This document shows, one piece after another, positions 32,801 through 38,693 of a DNA stretch of 38,693 nucleotides. Every line of letters starts with the position of its first letter. The first letter of the stretch is position 1. The stretch spans positions 1-38,693 of the forward strand of contig CAIJPN010000184.1 in assembly GCA_903822545.1 (NCBI GenBank). Reading direction: 5' to 3'. Made by a program: the position numbers and the translations under genes. The notes beneath the pieces are model-generated. The model worked only from the letters and a program-made list of their open reading frames with translations. It was not told the origin of the DNA and did not search any database. The DNA is from an uncultured Anaerolineae bacterium. Lineage in GTDB: Bacteria; Chloroflexota; Anaerolineae; Anaerolineales; Villigracilaceae.

Positions 32801-33862
32801 TTAATCTTCCCAGACAATTTTCGAGACAAAATCGGCATCCAGGCTGGCGATGAATTCCGCCACCAGGCGGCCGACGCGGTTGATGTCTTTGTACGAAACC
32901 ACTTCCACGGGGGTGTGCATGTAGCGCAGCGGAATCCCGATGATGGCGGTGGGGATGCCTTCGGCTGTGATCTGCGTGGCGTAGCCATCGGTGCCAGACA
33001 TGCGCGGCATCACATCCATTTCAAAGGGGATTTCGAGCTTTTCAGCCAGCTCTTTGAATTTTTTCTGCAAAAACGGGTGGACATTTGGCCCCAGCCCAAT
33101 GGCCGGGCCTTTGCCGAGTCCGTGAGTTTGCCAGTCGGAGGCCCCGGGGCCTTTGGCAAAGGTCACATCCACAGCAATGGCGAGTTCGGGGCGCAGGCCA
33201 AAAGCCGAGGTGAAGGCGCCGCCCAGGGTCACTTCTTCCTGCACAGTCGCCACCGCCCAGACATCCCACAGGTGCTTTTTGCTTTGCAGTTCTTCCAGTG
33301 CCACCGTCAGGGCAGCCACCGAAGCGCGGTTGTCGAGCGTGTGGCCCGAGATCACATCCCCGCTCAGGTCGGTGGGAGTGGATGCGTACGAGATTGGTGA
33401 ACCAACCGGCACTTTGGCGGCAACTTCTTTGGGAAGCAGGCCGGTATCGACCCACAGGTAGCCCATCTCGACCACGCCTTCGCCAACGCTGGGGGGCAGG
33501 GTCTTGCCCGGCGGCAGGACTACTACACCGGGAATGTCTTCCGTCCCGTGAACCGTGACCGGCGTCCCCGGCAGGATGCGCGAATCAACGCCGCCCACCT
33601 GTGTGAAGCGGATCAAGCCATCGATTACCTGTGTCGCCAGCAGGCCGATGGCGTCCATGTGGGTGGCAACCATCACCGAGGGGCGTTTTTCGGCAGTCGA
33701 GGCGCCTTTTTTCAGTCCTTGCAGCGAACCGATGCGGCTGATGCTGATTTCATTGACCAGTGGACGCCACTTTTCTTCGATAATCCGAGAGATGGGCGTT
33801 TCGTACCCCGAAAGGCCCGGGGCCGAGAGCATGGATTTCAGGAATGGGGAAATATCTGGCAT
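32801..33862 (-). CDS. M42 family metallopeptidase (copy C)
   Basis: A 353-residue M42 aminopeptidase, first gene of the cluster. It has FLKSMLSAPGLSGYE, ATHMDAIG, LDNRAS, QEEVTLGG, AVDVTF and YMHTPVE; the metal ligands are kept, though the residue after HMD is Ala instead of Glu. The frame runs back to 33928, but ATG 33862 gives the normal family start and the upstream extension is basic and unlike the family. No good Shine-Dalgarno sequence precedes it. The operon promoter should lie at 33863-33986. Confidence 0.93.
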   Translation of the reverse strand: MPDISPFLKSMLSAPGLSGYETPISRIIEEKWRPLVNEISISRIGSLQGLKKGASTAEKRPSVMVATHMDAIGLLATQVIDGLIRFTQVGGVDSRILPGTPVTVHGTEDIPGVVVLPPGKTLPPSVGEGVVEMGYLWVDTGLLPKEVAAKVPVGSPISYASTPTDLSGDVISGHTLDNRASVAALTVALEELQSKKHLWDVWAVATVQEEVTLGGAFTSAFGLRPELAIAVDVTFAKGPGASDWQTHGLGKGPAIGLGPNVHPFLQKKFKELAEKLEIPFEMDVMPRMSGTDGYATQITAEGIPTAIIGIPLRYMHTPVEVVSYKDINRVGRLVAEFIASLDADFVSKIVWED

Positions 33863-33986
33863 GGGAATTGGGACTTTTGAATGGGATTTTCTCGAAAATG
33901 GCCTAGAAAAAACGGCTGAAGTCGTCACTACTTGGGTAGTACCAACTTCAGTCGGGCAATACTGCTATACATTCCATCCCCTGGCG

Positions 33987-34475
33987 CTATGGTGTCGATG
34001 TTGGGGTAGGGGTTTCAGGCGTGTTGGTTGGCGGCAGGAACGGCGTGGGTGTGTTGGTTGCTGTTGGCGGGACTGGCGTAAAGGTGGCTGTCGGCGTGGA
34101 TGTGGCGGTGGATGTGGCGGTATTTGTGTTGGTCGGTGTCGGCGAGGGGGTGATGGGAGTATTCGTCGGCGGCAGGAACGGCGTGGCAGACGGTGTGAGG
34201 GTTTGGGTGGGCGTTTCGGTAGATGTGGCTGTGGCTGTGTTGGTAATAGTCGCGGTTAACAGGTTTGGCGTGACGGATGGGCCATTTGTCAGGGATGGGA
34301 TCACTAATTCGGTAGCGGTAGCAGTTGGCGTATTCGATGGAGTCGGGGTGGGGGTGGTTGGCCCGGGTTTAAATTGCATGGCGACCAGTCCCAGGCAATA
34401 GCAGGGAATGGTCGCCAGGATAATCCAGAGCAAGGCTGTACGTCGCCGGTTGGTAGTTTCGTCTGCGTTAAACAC
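33987..34475 (-). CDS. membrane-anchored Thr/Pro-rich protein
   Basis: A 162-residue protein with a basic N-terminus (NRRRTALL) and one membrane helix at about 13-33, followed by 120 residues made almost only of Thr, Pro, Ser, Asn and Ala. The segment PFLPPTNTP occurs twice. No folded domain is present. Such tails act as extracellular stalks in Anaerolineae proteins and may be heavily O-glycosylated, but here nothing follows the stalk. The start is GTG, with a promoter-like sequence ending six nt upstream. It may be a truncated relative of a larger stalk protein. Confidence 0.72.
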   Translation of the reverse strand: MFNADETTNRRRTALLWIILATIPCYCLGLVAMQFKPGPTTPTPTPSNTPTATATELVIPSLTNGPSVTPNLLTATITNTATATSTETPTQTLTPSATPFLPPTNTPITPSPTPTNTNTATSTATSTPTATFTPVPPTATNTPTPFLPPTNTPETPTPTSTP

Positions 34476-34481
34476 CTTGCT

Positions 34482-34510
34482 ATGATAACATCAGTCAGCG
34501 TTCGGGGCAA
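34482..34510 (-). promoter_or_regulatory. candidate promoter, leaderless start of the Thr/Pro-rich gene
   Basis: On the minus strand, TTGCCC (34510-34505), a 17-nt spacer and TATCAT (34487-34482) precede the GTG at 34475 by six nucleotides. The geometry is the same as at 555-590, so transcription would begin at the start codon. Confidence 0.45.
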
Positions 34511-34798
34511 GAAGCTGAAATGTTAGTCAGCAATTCCAAATTTAAAAAAGGGATGAAATCTATGGTAAGGTTTTGGGATGACAATCCAACAAAACCTAGG
34601 CCTTCAAAACATAATGAGTTACTATCGCAAACGCTGGTCAGGAGCAACTTAGGTACGAAAGCCCAGAAACAACACCAGTTACAGGGACGCTTCCCCTGTT
34701 CGTAACTGTGGGTAACAAAATCATCCATCAGAGAAAAATATACCAATGAATAAGTTTTGCTGTATACTTACCGATTGCCTTTTCACCCGGAATACCTT
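34511..34798. other. AT-rich intergenic region with hairpin
   Basis: No supported gene. The one clear structure is an interrupted inverted repeat: CAGTTACAGGG (34676-34686) with CCCTG (34694-34698) and GTAACTG (34702-34708), a stem with a 3-nt bulge and 7-nt loop. It lacks a T-run. TATACT (34763-34768) could be a -10 box for the small membrane-protein gene. Confidence 0.5.
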
Positions 34799-35152
34799 AT
34801 GAAAACTCCTTTTTTCCTTCTTTCAATTCAAGAGTCGCATTCCATCGTGTATTACGTGCAACTGGTCGCCACAATTTGTTTATTGGGTGTAATGCTGAAA
34901 TTGGGTTGGGACTTTCTTGTTTTGGGTTTGAAAATCACTACGGGCACAATTGGTAAAAAAGATGCGATGCAGCAAAGTTTTACGATATTTTTTGGATTCT
35001 TTTTAGCAATGTTCGTTACTGGCATTATTTGGATGGATAAATCTGAAATGGCACTCTTAGAAATAGTGTCATTCATTACCATCGCGATTTCAGTTTCCTT
35101 TTTTATCTCGTTCTTTTTTGCATTGGGTGTGTATGCAACGACTCGATCATAG
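34799..35152 (+). CDS. small membrane protein of unknown function
   Basis: A 117-residue protein not recognised. It has three hydrophobic helices (about residues 15-43, 60-80 and 88-112), linked by short polar segments such as GKKDAMQQS and DKSEM, and should sit in the cytoplasmic membrane. The ATG at 34799 is preferred over an upstream in-frame TTG at 34757. Base composition and codon choice (many TTT, ATT, AAA) are clearly more AT-rich than the neighbours, suggesting later acquisition. The stop codon lies in a short palindrome CGATCATAGATCG just before mfd. Confidence 0.7.
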   Translation: MKTPFFLLSIQESHSIVYYVQLVATICLLGVMLKLGWDFLVLGLKITTGTIGKKDAMQQSFTIFFGFFLAMFVTGIIWMDKSEMALLEIVSFITIAISVSFFISFFFALGVYATTRS

Positions 35153-35166
35153 ATCGGCTTAAAAAC

Positions 35167-38100
35167 ATGGACTTTCTCCTTTCCTCCCTCCGCTCAACCC
35201 CTGAATACCAGACCTTCATCAAGCAAATCCAGGAAGATAAACGCTTTCCCGGCCTGGGATTGCCGCGCGCAGCGCGGTTGGCGCTGTTGGCGGCGATTCA
35301 TAATGATTTGAATCGCCCCATCATCCTGCTGACCGACCGGGCGGATCATGCCCTGGCGCTGCAAGACGAACTTGGGTTCTGGCTGCCTGCCGTTCCGCGC
35401 TACCTGTTCGCGGAGCCGAATCCGCTGTTTTACGAGGATGCGGCCTGGGGCGTGGCAACACGCCGCGACCGTTTGCAGGCCATCACGGCGCTGGCGGCCT
35501 ATCACCTGCCGTTTGCGGAGAAGCCGTCACAGGCGCCGGTGATTGTGGCCTCGGCGCGGGCGGTGATGACGCGCACCCTGCCCCGGCGCGACTTCCTGAA
35601 GGCCAGCAAGAAAATCGCCGTCGGGCAGGAGGTCTCGCCCGAGGCGCTGCTGCGCGCCTGGGCGGAGATTGGCTACGAGGCGGCGGATACCGTTTTCGAG
35701 CCGGGGCAATTCTCCCGGCGCGGCGGCATCCTGGATATTTGGGTGCCGTCTGAGCCCTACCCGGCGCGTATCGACTTTTTCGGCGATGAAGTGGATAGCA
35801 TCCGCCGCTTTGACCCGGCCTCGCAGCGGACGCTGGCGAAGTTGGAGAATGTGCTGGTGACCCCGGCGCGGGAATATTTGGTGAAGGCCGATAATTCGAG
35901 GGGCGATAATTCGATATTGGATAATTCGAGTATCGAATATCGAATGTCGAATGCCCCATCCGAGTTTCTTATTCCTGTTTTCCACCCATTCCCTGCCTCG
36001 ATTTTGGATTACCTGCCCCCACGCGGCATGATCCTGGTGGATGATCTGTCTCTGGCTGAGTCGATGGTGGCGGAGGTGGAGGAGCAGGCGGTCAAATTCC
36101 GCGCCGAGTCGATTGCGGAGGGGACGCTGCCAGCCGATTTCCCGGTGCCGTACCTGAGTTGGGCGGAGGTGCTTGATTCGGTGCAGGCACATCCGTGGGT
36201 GGAGATGGGTTTTGGGAACAGTGATCAGGATGCAGTGATCAGTAATCAGTTGCGGGATGTGTTTGGTCACGACCAGCGGTTTGGGGGGCGGTTAAAGCCT
36301 TTCGTGGAGTATCTGGCGAGTTTAACGGCGCAACGTGACAGCGTGGTTGTGATTTCCCGGCAGAGTAAGCGCCTTTCGGAGTTGTGGCAGGAGCATTGGG
36401 ATGAAAATCTCCCTCACCCTGGCCCTCTCCCGGGGGGAGAGGGGAGTGAAAGCCCCTCGAAACAGGAGGCAGGCGGCGGGGCGGAAAAAATCCAGTTTGT
36501 CGAAGCGTCGCTGTCTGAGGGTTTTATCCTGCGCGTAAAACGGGAAAATGATACGGGTGGACATCCACAAGATGAAACTTTGCTCCACCTGATTACCGAT
36601 TCGGAAATCTTTGGCTGGGAGCGCCCGACGCCGCGCACCCGGCAGCGGCCCACCACCGAGACGCCCGAGGCAGCTTTCGGCGATTTGCGCGCCGGGGATT
36701 TTGTGGTGCATGTCGATTATGGCATTGGCAAGTTCACCGGGCTGGTGCGGCGGGTGCTGGATGGGCATGAGCGCGAGTTCCTGGCGGTGGAGTATGAGGG
36801 CGGGGCGCAGGTGTTTGTGCCGGTCTTCCAGGCCGACCGGCTGACGCGCTATGTGGGCTCGGATGGCGATTCGCCCAATGTGACGCGCCTGGGCACGCAG
36901 GAATGGTCGAACGCCAAGAATGCGGTCAAGGAAGCGGTGCAGAAGGTGGCCGAGGAACTGCTGGAGCTGTATGCCAAGCGTCAGACGGTGACGGGCTATG
37001 CGTTTGGGGCGGACAGCCAGTGGCAGAAGGAGTTGGAGGACAGCTTTCCGTATGTCGAGACGCCCGACCAGGTGGCGGCGATTGCGGCTATCAAGCGCGA
37101 TATGGAAACGGCGCGCCCGATGGACCGCCTGCTGTGCGGTGATGTGGGCTACGGCAAGACCGAAGTGGCGCTGCGAGCGGCTTTCAAGGCGGTGCAGGAC
37201 GGCAAACAGGTGGCGGTGCTGGTGCCGACCACCGTGCTGGCACAGCAGCACTTTGAGACCTTCCAGCAGCGGCTGGCAGCCTTCCCGGTGACGGTGGAGA
37301 TGCTTTCGCGTTTCCGCAGCCAGCGTGAGCAGACCGAAATTATCCGCAAATTGCTGTTGGGGCAGGTCGATATCATCATCGGCACGCACCGGCTGATGTC
37401 GCAGGATGTCGAGTTTAAGGATTTGGGGCTGGTCATCATCGACGAGGAACAGCGCTTTGGCGTGACCCACAAGGAGCACCTGAAAAAACTGCGCACCGAG
37501 GTGGATGTGCTGACCTTGACCGCCACGCCCATCCCGCGCACGCTCTACATGGCCCTGACCGGCGTGCGCGACATCTCGACCCTCAACACCCCGCCCGAGG
37601 AGCGCCTGCCGATTATCACGCATGTCGGCCCGTACTCGCCGCGGCTGGTACGCCAGGCCGTTTTGCGCGAACTGGAGCGCGGCGGGCAGATATTTTTCGT
37701 CCATAACCGCGTGCAGACCATCCACGCCATGAAAATGCACCTCGAAAAGCTCGTCCCCGAGGCGCGCATCGGCATCGGTCACGGCCAGATGGATGAACAC
37801 GCGCTCTCCAACGTGATGCACGACTTCACCGAGGCCAAAATCGACATCCTGCTCTCGACCACCATCATCGAAAGCGGCCTCGACATCCCCAACGCCAACA
37901 CGCTGATCGTTGACCGGGCGGATACGTTTGGCCTGGCCCAGCTCTACCAGCTTCGCGGACGCGTGGGACGCGGCGCGGCCCGGGCGCACGCCTACTTTTT
38001 CCGCCACCGCAAGCTGGCTCCCACTTTGGAGGGCCAGGAGCGGCTGGAAGTCATCGCCGAGAACACCCAGCTCGGCGCGGGCTACTCCATTGCCATGCGC

Positions 38101-38693
38101 GACCTGGAAATCCGCGGCGCGGGCGAACTGCTGGGGATGCGCCAGAGCGGGCAGATTACGGCGGTCGGCTTCCATCTCTACACGCGCATGCTGGCGGCGG
38201 AGGTCAAAAAGCTGCGGCGGGCAGCGGCCAGCCTGGATGGAAAAACCGATGAGCGGATGGCCGTTATCGGGGCGGGAGCCAGTTCCACGCCGCTTTCCGT
38301 TTTCGAGCAGGAACTCAAAGAACCCGTGACTGTCGATTTGCCCCTGGCCATAGGAATCCCTGCCAGCTACATCCACAACCAGGACTTGCGGCTGCGGCTG
38401 TACAGGCGCATTGCCTCCTTGCGCGAGGAGCACGAACTCGAACCGCTGATGACCGAATTCGCCGACCGCTTTGGCCCCCTGCCCGAAATGTTCGCCAACC
38501 TGTTCTACCAGATGCGCATCAAACTGCGGGCGGATGCCGCCGGGCTGGCCTCCGTCAGCACCGAAGCCGGGCAGATTGTGCTCAAATACCCGGCGCTGAC
38601 CGAAAACATGTCCCAGCGCATGCTCTCCGATTTAGGCTCGCGCATCCGCGGCGGCAAAAATGCCTACTGGTGCAACTTCCTGAAGGATGATGA
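35167..38693 (+). CDS. mfd: transcription-repair coupling factor Mfd, 3' end cut by the window
   Basis: At least 1175 residues, open to the right edge and nearly full length. It releases RNA polymerase stalled at DNA lesions and recruits UvrA. The UvrB-like module (about 1-330) has FEPGQFSRRGGILDIWVP. The RNA-polymerase-interacting CarD-like domain starts near 503 (GDFVVHVDYGIGKF). The translocase has Walker A GDVGYGKT (658-665), DEEQ (759-762) and STTIIESGLDIPNANT with the QLYQLRGRVGRG segment. The D7 domain is present except for its end. Three repeat-derived segments are read in frame near 242-262, 351-361 and 415-435, with no stop or frameshift. No Shine-Dalgarno sequence precedes ATG 35167. 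Identity is firm. Confidence 0.97.
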   Translation, partial: MDFLLSSLRSTPEYQTFIKQIQEDKRFPGLGLPRAARLALLAAIHNDLNRPIILLTDRADHALALQDELGFWLPAVPRYLFAEPNPLFYEDAAWGVATRRDRLQAITALAAYHLPFAEKPSQAPVIVASARAVMTRTLPRRDFLKASKKIAVGQEVSPEALLRAWAEIGYEAADTVFEPGQFSRRGGILDIWVPSEPYPARIDFFGDEVDSIRRFDPASQRTLAKLENVLVTPAREYLVKADNSRGDNSILDNSSIEYRMSNAPSEFLIPVFHPFPASILDYLPPRGMILVDDLSLAESMVAEVEEQAVKFRAESIAEGTLPADFPVPYLSWAEVLDSVQAHPWVEMGFGNSDQDAVISNQLRDVFGHDQRFGGRLKPFVEYLASLTAQRDSVVVISRQSKRLSELWQEHWDENLPHPGPLPGGEGSESPSKQEAGGGAEKIQFVEASLSEGFILRVKRENDTGGHPQDETLLHLITDSEIFGWERPTPRTRQRPTTETPEAAFGDLRAGDFVVHVDYGIGKFTGLVRRVLDGHEREFLAVEYEGGAQVFVPVFQADRLTRYVGSDGDSPNVTRLGTQEWSNAKNAVKEAVQKVAEELLELYAKRQTVTGYAFGADSQWQKELEDSFPYVETPDQVAAIAAIKRDMETARPMDRLLCGDVGYGKTEVALRAAFKAVQDGKQVAVLVPTTVLAQQHFETFQQRLAAFPVTVEMLSRFRSQREQTEIIRKLLLGQVDIIIGTHRLMSQDVEFKDLGLVIIDEEQRFGVTHKEHLKKLRTEVDVLTLTATPIPRTLYMALTGVRDISTLNTPPEERLPIITHVGPYSPRLVRQAVLRELERGGQIFFVHNRVQTIHAMKMHLEKLVPEARIGIGHGQMDEHALSNVMHDFTEAKIDILLSTTIIESGLDIPNANTLIVDRADTFGLAQLYQLRGRVGRGAARAHAYFFRHRKLAPTLEGQERLEVIAENTQLGAGYSIAMRDLEIRGAGELLGMRQSGQITAVGFHLYTRMLAAEVKKLRRAAASLDGKTDERMAVIGAGASSTPLSVFEQELKEPVTVDLPLAIGIPASYIHNQDLRLRLYRRIASLREEHELEPLMTEFADRFGPLPEMFANLFYQMRIKLRADAAGLASVSTEAGQIVLKYPALTENMSQRMLSDLGSRIRGGKNAYWCNFLKDD
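35890..35951. repeat. 15-bp repeats and palindrome inside mfd
   Basis: GATAATTCG occurs at 35890, 35905 and 35920, an exact 15-bp period. ATTCGATATT (35909-35918) and AATATCGAAT (35936-35945) form a perfect inverted repeat. Translated in frame it gives DNSRG-DNSIL-DNSSI, unlike the surrounding UvrB-like sequence, and looks like an inserted element. Confidence 0.8.
36219..36249. repeat. CAGTGATCAG repeat inside mfd
   Basis: CAGTGATCAG occurs at 36219-36228 and 36233-36242, followed by TAATCAG. This word set is typical of dispersed repeats and is read in frame as NSDQDAVISNQ. Confidence 0.6.
36409..36456. repeat. CCCTCTCCC-GGGAGAGGG palindrome inside mfd
   Basis: CCCTCTCCC (36423-36431) and GGGAGAGGG (36435-36443) pair around three G. 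With the preceding CCCTCACCCTGG it matches a very common dispersed intergenic repeat of bacteria, here read in frame as NLPHPGPLPGGEGSE. Confidence 0.8.

Noticed and set aside
32144-33400. A 418-codon plus-strand open frame opposite the M42 genes
   Set aside because: It is antisense to two M42 genes with complete catalytic motifs, and its translation is low-complexity His/Phe/Asp-rich sequence.
34495-34746. Small genes on either strand of the AT-rich gap
   Set aside because: The translations show no signal, domain or ribosome binding site, and the frames overlap a hairpin and a promoter-like sequence.
36322-38433. A 703-codon open frame on the minus strand opposite mfd
   Set aside because: The plus strand clearly encodes Mfd with all motifs. 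The antisense translation is rich in His, Gln and Arg and has no domain; it is open only because of high third-position GC.
35167-38693. mfd as a pseudogene because of repeat insertions
   Set aside because: The frame is uninterrupted through all three repeat segments and all translocase motifs are intact.

Overview
The window looks like a chromosomal segment of an uncultured or poorly described Chloroflexota bacterium, most likely class Anaerolineae. The reasons are: secreted or membrane proteins with long Thr/Pro-rich linkers behind a signal anchor (590-2479, 10900-11934, 33987-34475), an anchored bacterial SH3 protein, a sensor kinase with many PAS domains, several M42 aminopeptidases, GC-rich coding DNA, and a Gram-positive-like housekeeping cluster. 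This assignment is inference; no rRNA gene is present.

Layout. 1-589: tandem 21-bp array and hairpin repeats. 590-2479: membrane-anchored TPR protein. 2592-3478 (-): DUF971 protein and SH3b protein. 3528-3693: small non-autonomous ISL3-like element (MITE) with 8-bp target duplication. 4081-10008: Ser/Thr kinase, rpe, rpmB (opposite strand), Asp23/Gls24 protein, fakA-like kinase and two DegV proteins; this order resembles the prkC-rpe-rpmB-yloU-yloV region of Bacillota. 10024-11934 (-): panC and a lipoprotein phosphodiesterase. 12109-12489: ssb. 12596-13828 (-): moeA. 14115-14264: tRNA-Arg(GCG) with promoter and terminator. 14293-17766: surE, MaoC hydratase, CitE-like CoA lyase, a small unknown gene and an EamA transporter. 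17811-20084: GH35 beta-galactosidase.

20090-29464 is a signalling block. A 2059-residue soluble hybrid histidine kinase (-) is divergent from a dCache-HAMP-PAS-HisKA_2 membrane kinase and its single-domain response regulator (+). About 465 bp rich in palindromes lies between them. 29465-29963 carries a second copy of the MITE and other hairpins. 29964-33862 (-) encodes three M42 aminopeptidase paralogues and an S51-like peptidase, probably one operon. 33987-34475 (-) is a Thr/Pro-rich anchored protein. 34799-35152 is an AT-rich small membrane protein. 35167 to the right edge is mfd, lacking only its last codons; it contains three different repeat-like sequences read in frame.

Most notable observations: two MITE copies with perfect 8-bp duplications, in-frame repeat insertions in Mfd, a hybrid kinase whose first receiver domain has lost its phosphoacceptor, the conserved kinase-to-fatty-acid-kinase cluster, the M42 cluster, and a recurring leaderless-start promoter layout.
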